DNA from: Filobasidium wieringae
Taxonomy: Eukaryota; Basidiomycota; Tremellomycetes; Filobasidiales; Filobasidiaceae
Assembly (NCBI GenBank): GCA_001600055.1
Contig: BCIV01000006.1
Coordinates: forward strand, 682,001 to 746,000
Direction: 5' to 3'
DNA length: 64,000 nt
The notes below the pieces were generated by a model. The model ran no database searches. It had not been told where the DNA came from and saw only the letters and a list, made by a program, of their open reading frames with translations. This document shows, piece after piece, positions 49,558 to 60,154 of the stretch. The position numbers and the translations under genes are program-made. Numbering within the stretch: the first letter of the stretch is position 1; every line of letters begins with the position of its first letter.

Positions 49558-52173
49558 TTACAAGGTGACCGTTCTGTTGGTGTTCGGAATGCGGACGTTC
49601 GTCTTGAGCGGCGGCTGCATAGCTGTTTGCCGCGTGGTCATGCTGAGTATGCTGGCGCTCGATCGGACTGCTTGGAAGGCACCAACACCTTGCTCATCTG
49701 CCTCTACCAGCCACCACATTCATATGAGCTTTCCATTATCCGCAATCCACGCTGAGACAACTTACGATGCGGGGAGCGCATCTGCTTTGCGGGGTCCGCC
49801 ACGTTTTCAGTGGCTGTGGCGCCCTAGACGTTATCGCCACCAGTTCCTTCTTGATCACGTCCTCGCAAAAGTAGCTAGATATGGCCATCTTGAGCTCGGC
49901 GTCAAATTTCACTTTAGTCGCGGTGTGGCACTCACTCGAGATCTAGGTCCTGTGTCGCTACCGATGTGGTCAATATGCAGACTGGCTTGAAAGCATACAC
50001 GTTGACTTACGTTCCTATCATACCCCTACAGGCGGATCATCCGAACATCAATAAGATATGAGGAGGTGCTACTTATGGGTACTCACGAAAGGATTCTCGA
50101 TTTCTGGTCGGAGACGAAAGAGATTAATGCCTCAGCAAGAAAACAAAAGGCCCGGCCGATTGACGAACCTTGACCACATTCTATCAAACCCAGCAAAACA
50201 TAGGTTACAATCTACAATGCGTAGCGTGAGTACGAGCTCGAAGTTGCTGACAGTTCCACGCGGAAACATACCACGGTCGCAGGAATCGCCATCCACCCAA
50301 AAGCCTCGTAAATCTGGAAGGGCTAAAAGTACCAGACAAACCTGAGTTTGCGTATCGGATGGCTTGTCAAGGTATCGAGACCCCTCACAAGCAAGATGCA
50401 GTACAGCCAGGAGACTTCGTATATGTGAGCCTGATAACTGAATGGGATAGGTGTCGTTAAGATGCGCTCCAGGTGCGCTAGAGTGTCGGTGAAGACAAGA
50501 ATGGATGCTAGCAAAGAGTCTGATGCGCAAGCACGAGTGAATATCGAGCAGCGAGTAAGTGGAAAACGCGCGGACTTGCTCGTTGTTGGGACGTCAATAG
50601 CTTTCCTTCGCTGTAGCTCAGCTACATAAGATGACTAAGGCGTATAGCGAATCGTTGTACGAGTTTGATATTCAGATATCACAACACAACATACCATGTA
50701 GAGAGTGATTTCCAGTGGAACAGAACGTTCAACATCCTCTCCAATCATTCTACCACCATACTTCATCTCGTCATACCTGTGCTCGCTGCGTTTGTGCCTT
50801 GCCCAGGGCAAATATCGTAAAGGAGCCGTTTCTGAAAATACCTGGGTCCAGGTCGGATTGGTCGGATTTTTCGCTGGTCTCAGTTGAGGAGGGCTGGGAT
50901 TCGCTGCGAGACCTTTAAAAGAAGCTCCATCATCACTGAGGTTCTCGACGGAACCAGAATTCCAATCAGTGCCATCATGGTCAAAGTGATCTGAATCCAA
51001 AGTCATATTGAATCCAAAGGCAAATGCGCGAGGTGTCTCGAGGATCCGTCCACGCGGGAATGGCGCTTGTTGATCCGTTTGACGGAGTGACACATCAGTA
51101 TCTGCCATCTTCCGAGGAAGCGTGGCCAAAGAAAAGCCATGAAAGGCCGGCAAAGTCTTCACGAGATCGTAAAGGTCCTCGTAAAAGCTGAGTAGCCCGG
51201 TCAGGACTGGTTACCGTGCAGCAATGCGTAAGAACATACATTCCGTCTTCACCTCGAAGGTCTGAAGACACATATTAGCCTAGGTCTATATGGACGACTC
51301 TGGTAACATACAATGTTTGACTGCAACCGCAAAGCCCAAGCACAACTCGATCACTTGCCTCTTCTCCCTTAGTGATACCTGTTTATCTTCGCGGTCGGTG
51401 GAATCAATATCACCGGTGTGATCCGGACAGTGGTACCATACAAGACGCGCGAACGATCTCGAGTTGGTTATGATAGTCGAGAACAGCTTCCGGCCTTCGT
51501 AATACCTACACTAGCAATCAAAAACCACACAAAGGTGAGTTGTGAAAGAATAGCTTACCTCTCGTAAGCGCTCGAAGTTCTTTATGATGAATCAAGGTCA
51601 GACTTCCTGCTGGTAATGACGGGACCGTACAGCACAGCCTACCTATAGCTCAATACCAGTCCTAAAATAATGCCTTACACCGGTCAAATATGTCAGCTAA
51701 GTACCACAGACTGCTGCACAATCTCATACCTAATACTGTCAAAAGACTGCTTGAGACATAAACCTGTGCAGAGGTGAACTTATTCACACAGCAAACACCA
51801 GTAGTCCAAAACGCCACGAGGCAGAGACTTGGCCATCTGTGAAGTTCCGAGGTTATGCTTTGCCATCAAGGGATAAGTGTCGAGTACTAACATTCTCACG
51901 ATTGCTGTGGCCAGGAATGCCTGGCCCAAGACGGCGACAGCTGTGCGATCTTGTTTCTTGAAGCGGTCGAGAGGCTAAATCCATAGTTGAGATACGAAGT
52001 ACTGCTACCATGTTTAGGCTACTTACTCCTATGTCAGCGCTGCGTAAACTGTCGCGTTTCCGGCGGACACCTTCTTTCGGGACAGATACGGCGTCCTGAA
52101 AGTGAATACTTCGTTGCTTGGCATAGCTCTCCTTGTCCCAATACATTCCTGACAGAGAGTCTGGCAAAGACAT
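49558..52173 (-). CDS. Bestrophin-like (UPF0187/RFP-TM) anion channel
   Basis: Predicted membrane channel of the bestrophin/UPF0187 family. Read as 17 minus-strand exons: 52027..52173, 51892..51974, 51730..51836, 51643..51661, 51559..51579, 51312..51505, 51240..51261, 50695..51187, 50580..50634, 50389..50519, 50272..50322, 50169..50211, 50087..50103, 50011..50025, 49936..49949, 49766..49874, 49558..49701 (554 aa, all phases fit). Joined sequence shows the family order: LLTVLGLVLSYRTSSAYERYYEGRK, TNSRSFARLVWYHCP, LCLGFAVAVKHYLRGEDG, then a long insert, LYMSSYVAELQRRKAIDVPT, HLERILTTPIPFSYQAHI, WLYCILLPFQIYEAFGWMAI, GQEIENPFGYDRNDLDLDYF and CEDVIKKEL. Six exons are 14 to 22 nt. The intron 50520..50579 has a GC donor. 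The last exon is the least certain part. Confidence 0.82.
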
Positions 52174-52412
52174 AAGTTGACTTCAGCTGCCTTGTCCTCA
52201 GGATGTGTAGTATCAGTGCGGCTATGTGTACTAGTGCCGTATAATCGACTCAGCCTCAAGTTGCAGATACGGTTCAATGAAAACCCCTTTATACGGATCG
52301 ATAGACGGGCAAGATGAAACTGTATTCTGAAACAAGGCGACTTCCTTTCTTCCAATCAGGTCCTACACGTCGTTCCTATTCTTTTGACCTGTCAAGATAC
52401 AGACACCCTGAA
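52174..52412. promoter_or_regulatory. Bestrophin-like gene upstream region and RXT3 3' region
   Basis: 239 bp between the start of one minus-strand gene and the stop of the next. No coding signal. Confidence 0.4.
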
Positions 52413-55400
52413 CTAATTTACAACAGGCATTGCCTCTTCATTTGATTTCCCAGAGGCCTCATCGACCACCTCATGCTTGCTTTGTTCTGGATCCGTAACC
52501 TTTTTGATCCATGCAAATAGTTCGACTGAACATTCCCACGCATCTTCCGCTCCTGCCTTCTGGCGCACTAAAAGCCCCGTGTCGGTGAATTCGAGATCTT
52601 CGGTAGTCAGATTGCTCGCCAGAACCGAGTCTGACTTTGGGATCATGTTGGTCTTCAGCTGAGATTCATCCCGCGGGTCCACTATCTTGCGGTGCTTTAG
52701 CTCCGAGATCTTGGAAGCTGGAATCAGCTTGAGGGTGAACGAAGGATTTTCCGGAGTAGCTGTGTTTGTTGTAGATAATGTGTATCTGAAAAGGGCGACT
52801 GGTCAGGTTCCTGCTTCTCATACTTATTGATCGAGACATACCTCTCGCCGCCATTCTCCAAGACGAGATCTCTGATCCAGATGTTCTTGGTGACACCTTT
52901 TTCCGGACTCACGCCGGGTACAACAGCTTCGTCTGACTCTGCGGGGAGGTTGACATCCCGCCGTGTCGTTTCACCTTCTAGCGGTAAGTTCCACGACGTT
53001 AACAAGGAGGGATCGTACTTTGATCTACAGAGGAAAAGTCCGTCAGCAAGGGCGATTGGATTCAGGCGCCACTGAAAACTGACCCTAATTCTCCTCCACG
53101 CAAAAAGGTCATGTCTTTCGGTTTCGCAAACGCGTCGATTCCATCGTCAAACTCTGCATCCACCCCCGTGCCCCTGATCTCCAAGACTGTCGCTTGGTCT
53201 CGGAATACAGAGTGTCCAAAAGCAAGTTCTCGTTGTATCAGAGCAGCCGCCATCCGGGCTTTAGCGTTTTTGCGTGATCGTGAAAGAGTCGCGCCTCGCT
53301 ATACATGTAAGCAGAAACGTCAGCAAACAGCCCGAAATATGAAGCAATTTCCAACTCACCTTGATCCTCTCGACGCCCTCGACTACATAGCTGAGACCAT
53401 CATGACTGTTTCCCCAGCCTCGACTCGAAACGCCTGCTCTGTCGGTCGCGATGTACCGAATCAATTTCGGCGCCACCCTGATGACCACCCGCAAGTCTTC
53501 CTGCGATCGTCTCGTCCGTTTTCTATCGATACGAAGTTCATCGTCTTCGTAATAATCCGTTGGGTTGAAAAAGGCCGAGTCGATGGGGCGAAGCCAAGAG
53601 GAATGGAAAAGGACGGCCAGGATGTCTGAATCGTCGGTATAGATGTCGGTACCCCATAGACGTCTTTCCGTGACGCCTGGAATCAAGTCCATGGCCTTTT
53701 TACCGACATCGTCCGATACCGTTTCGACCCATCCCTTTTCTCCTCGAATTGCCCATGCTTTAGTGTCGTAGATTCCAGAGGGAAGGTACATTCCCGGAAT
53801 GTCGACTTCCAACGTTCCACCGACGTTACCGGCCATGAGCTGAGCGTCCAACAGCCAGTCACACCCTTTGTAGACGACCTTGCCGAGACTCTTCATGAGG
53901 GCGGATATCCCGAGTGCTCGCAGGTACGATTCGACGGAATCGGAACGGACGTCCACGTTCCTTACGGGAGCGGTGGACAACATCGCATAATCGACCGACA
54001 CGGTGGGCTGATGGTTCACGGCCACGGCGGTAGCAGCGGTCTGTGAAGCGTGAGCGAGTTGTTGTTCCCTCTGATCCCTCTGACTGGAAGAAGTCTTGCT
54101 GGATCGTTTCTTTCCGGCCGATCGGGAATCGTCGTAACCCAGCTTGTTGACTTCTTCGGGCATGAACACCTCGCTGCGTTTTCGTTTGTGCAGGGTAGAG
54201 CTGGAGCGTGTCCCGCTGGGATGTCCGTTGGCAGGTAAAGCGCCGATAGAACGTTGATGAGCGTGTCCTTGATGGAGCTGTTCCTGTTCCCGCTTGATAT
54301 GCCGACTGGAAGTGGAAAGGTCATTCGCGGGGTATCCAGCGTGATCCTTCCTCGGTGGAGAAAGTCCGATCGCTACAGACCCACCGGTCTTCTCGATCGG
54401 ATGAGCGTGTTCCATCGTCGAAGGGTAGACCAAACCGGCCTGATTGGTCCCGGGAGGGTAGACTGTACTGGAGTACGGTTGACTTTGATTCGAAGCCGGG
54501 GGTCTATTGAGGACCTCGATGGCCTGTTTGGAGGATCGTGATCCTTCCAATCCCGCCATCGGATCTCTACGGGAAGATTCCGAACCGGGTGCGGCACTGT
54601 ACGGCGAAGCCCTACCCATCTCATGCTGTCCTCTCGTCGAACCGGAATCGACCCTCTCCCTGGGACGATCTCTCGCCAGACCGTGCATGGGATCATCGAT
54701 CATCCCGAGCGCGCTATTAGAGACGACTCTCTGTCTCTGTCCCAACCCGGTGGAAGGCGGTTGCATGGCTCCGTACCCGGGCATGGCGGTCGAAGGCGAA
54801 TAAGCGTTCCTCGAGGCGTTACTACTGGGGAAGAGACCTCCCGCTTGCCCCGTCCCGGTGGAACTGGGTAACATCTCCCTCTCCCTCGCCCTGGATTTCT
54901 CCAAAAACATCTCACGTTCGAATTTCTCCCGATTCTCCCTATCCTTGTAGGAAACCTCCAACCTCCTCTTCTCCTCCCTCTCCCTCTCGATCTCCTTCCC
55001 GACTCTTTCCCTCTGAGCTCGAACCCGTTCCCTCTCTTTGGAGAGCAAGATCTCCCTCTCCCTCTCCCTCTCCCGTTCCCTCTCCAGTTGACCGGTCGGG
55101 GTCATCCGCTCGCCGCCCGGCGTGGAGACGTTCGAACCCAACCTCTCCTTTTGGCCAGCAAGGACCGGTCCGGCCGGATGATGAGGAGGATAATCGAACC
55201 CCGCCCCTGCCTGACCCTGTGCTTGACCCTGTGGGATCGTCTGAGCTTGCTGTGATCCGAAAGAATACCCTCTTCCTCTCCCCGCCTGACCCCTGAACCC
55301 TACGCTGCTCGGGTTCGAAGCGGCCGCGGCGGCCGCGGCAGCGGCGGTGGAGAAGACGGTAGAGTTGTTCCCTTGTTGGGAAGGGACCGGTTGTTGTGGC

Positions 55401-56680
55401 TGGCTCGAACCCGGTAGAGGACTCCTTCCCGGGGCGAGAGCGGGGTTGTGGCCGGGTAAGAGGGAGTTGGCGGAAGATGTACTCGGAGCGAGATCCGATT
55501 TCCCTCTCAACCTCTCCCTCTCCCTTTCCCGTTCGCGTTCGCGTTCGCGTTCTCTTTCCCTCTCACGTTCACGTTCACGTTCCCGCTCCCGCCCATACCC
55601 TCCGAAATGCACTCCCAAATACCCATACCCCCTCCCACCCAAATCCCTCTCCCTCTCCCTGTCTCTTTCTCTCTGACCATCCCTATCCCTATCCCGCTGA
55701 CCCAAACCAGACCCGACGTTCTCCCCCGCTCTAGGACTCTTCTCCAACGGAGTGAGCACGCTCCCCCCCGGCCCTAATAAGGAGGAAAGTTTCATCCCCC
55801 CTCCACCCTGAGTCTGAGTCTGACCCTGAGCGTGAGAGTGAGTGTGGGAGTGGGAGTGGGAGTGGGAGTGAGAATGGGGGGGAAGGGAGGACGGGGTGAT
55901 CCCGGAGGTGATGGGGTCGGGTTTGTTACCGGACAACCCTGATGAAGAAGGTTTAGGATCTGTTCTTCCCGACGATGTAGAAGTGGATCGAGGATCATAC
56001 GCTCCCTGCCCCAGCCCCAGCCCCTGTCCGGAACCCGCTCTCAGATCGGGTCCAGGTATAGCCGCGTTCGAACCCCCCGTCCTCGAGCCGGAAGGGAACC
56101 CGAGTTTACTCCCCACGCCCAGCGCGCCGTCCCGTTCGTTCGGATTACGGGGGATCGGTTTCCCCATCGAAGGGTTGGAGGGGATGGGGGGGATGGGGCG
56201 GGGAGAAGGGAGGAGTGGGTTTGTAGAGGAAGCGGTTGGGGGGAGTTTGGGAGCTTGGTTGGAGGGTGGGATGGGGTTGGGGATCGAGGTGGAACGGTAT
56301 CGATCTCGTTCTCTTTCACGTTCACGCTCTCGTTCACGTTCACGTTCACGTTCCCTCTGTGCGGAAGAGACGGGGCCGACCCCAGGGGAAGGCCTTAACA
56401 AGCTCTCCCTCTCCCTGTCCCTATCCTGTTCCCTCTCCCTGTCCCTGTCCCGATCCAACCTGGGTGAATTGGCAGTGAACAAACTGCCATAAGATTTCCC
56501 CGCCATCGAGGAGACGGTCGCGGACGTCCCTGCGGGTGCAGCAGCGGTGGATGCAGCTCCAGGTTGTCCGGGCGTGGAGGAGGAGGACGAAGCTGATGTT
56601 GGCTGGTTTCCGCTGCTGCTGTTGTTGTACGGAGAGAGATACGGAGCGTTCGGTCCTGTGAAGGGCGAATGACGGTACAT
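52413..56680 (-). CDS. RXT3: Rxt3-domain protein, histone deacetylase complex subunit
   Basis: Rxt3 is a subunit of the large Rpd3 (Rpd3L) histone deacetylase complex. Exons on the minus strand: 53360..56680, 53084..53298, 52842..53024, 52413..52785 (1363 aa). The first about 950 residues are low complexity: Ser/Thr/Ala/Pro-rich, several long alternating Arg-Glu tracts, a His-Ser repeat (HSHSHSHSHTHSH) and an Ala run. The conserved domain lies toward the C-terminus: VVYKGCDWLLDAQLMAGNVG, LEVDIPGMYLPSGIYDTKAW, RRLWGTDIYTDDSDILAVLFHSSWL, RVAPKLIRYIATDRAGVSSRGWGNSHDG, followed by ALIQRELAFGHS. The WGTDIYTDDSD block is the family mark. The far C-terminal 200 residues match no domain I know. It diverges from SHR3. 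Confidence 0.87.
55500..55700. repeat. Arg-Glu codon repeat tract in RXT3
   Basis: On the plus strand this reads as runs of ctctccctctccc, cgttcgcgttcgcg and cacgttcacgttc; on the coding minus strand it is GA-rich hexamers giving alternating Arg-Glu. Similar tracts lie at 55060-55085, 56300-56360 and 56400-56460. The mix of codons (CGT/CGG/AGG with GAA/GAG) shows it is not one uniform microsatellite, but local blocks are identical and could slip. Confidence 0.8.
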
Positions 56681-57251
56681 CGCTCTCTCGTGATCGTTCG
56701 TGTTGCAGTCGTGTTGCAGATGTTACTACTCCTCTCGGTCGCTCGGTGTTACCGCCCGTGTCATGAACTGCAGACGACAGGTCGAGCTGAAGTGCAGATC
56801 AGGCTGGATCGCTTTCCACCCCTGATAATCGCCGTAGATGGACCGCGTTTGTTGGGGAAGAGAGGTAAGGCGGTGGGGATTAGGATAAGATGTAGTGTGA
56901 GTAGTTTGGATGTAGCTGTGGTATAGAATGGTGGTATAGCCAGTGTCGAGCGTCGTACGAATCTGCGATGTGAACGATCATGTGAAGGGAAGGATGAATC
57001 CCATCAAACCGCTTCTCTCGCTTACACCGTACACGCGCGACCATCTGTACGTCATTCTTGCGTCATCTCTGCGCTTGGACGGGGGATGATGCGCTTCTAC
57101 GTGGTCGGCGTGCACATAGATGCGGGTGATCTGTTATCAACCATGTCAACCTTCACCTGGTTCAACACCTCGACCTGCGACCTGGCCACCTGAACACTCC
57201 ACCGACCTCACCTCGCACTCACGTGACTCACCCCCCGCGCTGACCGTGACC
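56681..57251. promoter_or_regulatory. Divergent promoter region RXT3 / SHR3
   Basis: 571 bp between two outward-facing starts. An open frame in the SHR3 reading frame runs from 57120 into the gene, but the conserved start is at 57252. No factor sites assigned. Confidence 0.45.
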
Positions 57252-58172
57252 ATGGCCTTCCTCCAATCCATCATCCTCGGCTCGACCTCTTTCCTGCTCG
57301 GACTCATCTTTGTCTGTCAGATCATCGACATCCCGCTCCTGTACCACCCCCACATCCTCCCCTCCTCCCTCGAATCCGCCTACCACTTCTATACCCTCTG
57401 GTACGACGCGCCTAAAGCCGTCAAGGCCTTGTTACACTCCGCACTCGGGTTGCCACTGCTCGCCATCGTGGGGAAATTACACGGGTGGAGCGAGAGCGCC
57501 GTGTTCTTCGATGGGAGCAGTCTCGTACTACACATGGCGGTCATCATCATCTACCTGACCATACATGTACCCAACATCCCTATCTTCGGTGAGCTCCGTC
57601 TCCCCACCTTGCATTTCACTTTCCAACTAACCCCAGCCGCTCTCCTCCTGACCGAATAGTAAACTCCCCGACCCTGAATCGACTGAGAGAACACACCCCG
57701 GATGAGAAATCGGAAGCCGTCCGTGTGCTTTCCGCAGGGAACGCTTTGATCGGGCTCGTACGTCTCTCCTCCCCTCTCTCTGTTCTCGCTTCTGTTGTGC
57801 AAGAGCGAGGTTATTGATTCGACGATCCTGGGTTTTTGTTTATGATTTCCTTTCCCGCTTTTCTTCTCTCTTCATCTCTTTCGTCCCCCACTCCCAATCC
57901 ATCCCATCCCCATCCCATCCCATCTCCACCCCCACTCCACCCCCACTCCGCCCCCACTCCACCCTCACCCCCCACCCACTCCGCACCCGCACCCCCACCC
58001 TCAGTGCCTAATCGGGATAATCTCCATGCAAGCAGGTCAAGAATACGCTAAACGTCAGGAAGAAGCGGAACAGCGCAGGATCGACGCGAGGATCGGAAAG
58101 GTCGGGGGGATGGTCGATTTGGATGCCGCCGCTGCGGCTGGGACGGGAAAGGAGGGGAAGAAGGATTTGTAG
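57252..58172 (+). CDS. SHR3: Shr3-type ER chaperone for amino-acid permeases
   Basis: Shr3 is an ER membrane protein needed to fold and export amino-acid permeases. Exons: 57252..57588, 57660..57757, 58005..58172 (200 aa). MAFLQSIILGSTSFLLGLIF is the typical first helix, followed by VCQIIDIPLLY and then three further hydrophobic segments (HSALGLPLLAIVGKL, LVLHMAVIIIYLTIHVPNI, NALIGLCLIGIISM). The last helix is completed across the second intron and runs into QAGQEYAKRQEEAEQRR, matching the family's membrane-to-tail transition. The tail is charged and ends in KEGKKDL, a possible coat-binding tail. The second intron (247 nt) is unusually C-rich. An upstream ATG at 57120 would add a Pro/Ser-rich extension and is less likely. 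Confidence 0.87.
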
Positions 58173-59349
58173 ATGTTCTTTCTGTTTGTTCGGTTCGGGT
58201 CCGGGTTTGGGTTTGGGTTCGGGTTTGAGTGGATGGGAGTTATGATCATACGGGTTCCCTTTTATACCGCCAGTACAATCACCGTCACAGTCACAACTGT
58301 AATTACAGTGACAGTTCGAGAGGGGGGGGTTCCAGCAGCGTTGGGCGGGGGGAGCGAGTCATTACCCCTTTTTCCCTCTACATTTTCGTTCTTCATCCTT
58401 AGGAAGGGACGTGTCGATCGAGCTCAACAGCCTTGGGCTACGTATGTGATTATCACGTTCTGAACGTCAGTGTAAATCTAGGACGAGGATCGATACCGGG
58501 TGACGGCGTGGTGCCGCAAGACGACCACGATGCGCTGCGGTCTCGTCTGGTTCCTCGATGGTCTCAACATGCTACTGACTGGGAACAGTACCACCACCAT
58601 GAGTAGTTCACACCCCATGCCCATCCCGATCCTTACACACCTGAAACGACGTGACGCTCATCCAGTGTAGGTCACGCCACCTTGCCAGAGCCTCCAGGGG
58701 AACACAAGGTTCACGGCTTTCGAGAGGACGCTCCATGATTTACCTACCAAGGGGCCTCCAACGCGACAGTCCATGGATCGGTTCAATGCCTGGATACGAT
58801 GCATGCTGCCTTCATACCACATCTTCCCCAATTCCATGGCAAAGATAAGAGATCAACCGAATCTCCGCGACGAACGATTTCCCCGACTGCTCAAAACCTG
58901 TTCATTCGACAATCAAGGCGATGGAGGGGAATCAAGATCGGTCCCTTTTTCTCCTTCTCATCTGTGTCGGCCAGGAAAAAACAGATGAGGGGAAGAATTG
59001 GGGTTCTCGATATAACGCGATCGCGATCCCGCGCATAGGGGTATGCGTTGATACTTTCCGGGTAGGCACAATCGTCCAGTAGTTTGAAAAAGGCCTTTGA
59101 GGACTCGTGATTTTCTTATCGAGGGATCACTCGCTTGTGATTGTAAGCTAAATGGATAGGATTGTGACCCCAAGGTGCTACCCAAAGGCGAGGGGAGGAA
59201 CGGATGCTCGGATGGCAATGGTGGCGACGGGTGTAGCACTGAGGATGAGATTCAACCTTTATCAGATTCGCAATATCACTGAAAAATCGTTCTCATCATT
59301 CGTTTCGCTTCTAGCTGTAATCAATATGATGGAAACCTTATGAAATTGA
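58173..59349. other. Convergent intergenic region, 1.2 kb
   Basis: Between the stops of SHR3 (+) and a short gene (-). Has a GT-rich repeat after SHR3 (gggtttgggtttgggttcggg, about 58200-58225) and a G-run near 58325. Open frames overlap on both strands with no recognisable product. No tRNA-like fold found by eye. Confidence 0.4.
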
Positions 59350-59751
59350 TCAAAAGCACCCCGGTCGGGCTGATCTCGCTCGTTCCGTACTCAGCGGCCT
59401 CGCGCTCTTCTCGGATCCCTTCAACTCACTCCCCTCGAGCGTCTCTCGCTCTTGCTCTCGTTCTCTTCGATTTGACCTTCCCCTTTCGACTGTGACTCTC
59501 GACCCGTCTAGCATCTTCTTCTGATCAGAACGAGGCTGTGATAGGGCGAGACCAAAACCAGCGCGTCGACTATCCTCGACTATAGAAAAAGCCCGAATGA
59601 TCGATGGATCTGGACGCTCGATGGCGGACTGTGATGCATAATGGATAATTAGCCGTGAACATGCGTCGAGCAATCCCAATCACTCACTTCTCACCTCAAT
59701 GAAATCTAATTTCGCCTTGAACACGTCCTTATTGATCGCAGTGACCGCCAT
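59350..59751 (-). CDS. Short protein of unknown function
   Basis: Not recognised. Exons on the minus strand 59695..59751 and 59350..59628 (111 aa) with a GTGAGA donor and a CACAG acceptor that keep the frame. The joined start reads MAVTAINKDVFKAKLDFIES and then AIERPDPSIIRAFSIVED, an amphipathic helical stretch that looks like real coding sequence. The rest is charged and rich in Arg, Glu and Ser (RGRSNRREREQERETLEGSE), probably disordered, with no signal peptide or membrane segment. The stretch upstream of the ATG is open in frame for a few codons (KANYKTRK), so a longer N-terminus through another exon is possible. Confidence 0.45.
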
Positions 59752-60154
59752 CTTCCTCGTCTTGTAGTTGGCCTTCCTCAGTCGAGTCTCATCGAATCTA
59801 GATCGATCCTATTCCGCAGCTTGCACCCTGGTCAGCTTTTTATGTTCTTTTAGAGCAGTTTCAGGTTCAGCATAAGCATAAAAAGGAACGCTGGATGAAC
59901 TATCAAATATCATTCCGCCGCGCCAGTGTGCCGACTGTGACCTGATATCAGACAGATGCAAAACCAAGTAGACAACTTGTGACTTGGCCGACTATGAATG
60001 GATCGTATCGAATCGCATCGCTAAAGACTGGTAATGTACAATCGATATGCGAAATCGACGGGAAATGCTACAAAAAAAAGGAAACTCGTGATTATACGCC
60101 GGATACAGGTCCCCCGAGAAAGGTCCAAAAACAGCCAATGAAAGGTCGAGCTCA
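59752..60154. promoter_or_regulatory. Upstream region of the short gene and OSBP 3' region
   Basis: 403 bp between the start of the short gene and the OSBP stop. No coding signal apart from the few in-frame codons just above the short gene's ATG. Confidence 0.35.

Noticed and set aside
49565..49990. 141-codon plus-strand frame
   Set aside because: Lies antisense over the last exons of the bestrophin-like gene, whose microexons explain the sequence better.
55347..55734. Plus-strand frames with long Arg-Ser / Ser-Leu runs
   Set aside because: Antisense shadows of the Arg-Glu repeat of RXT3; the conserved Rxt3 domain is in the opposite strand's frame.
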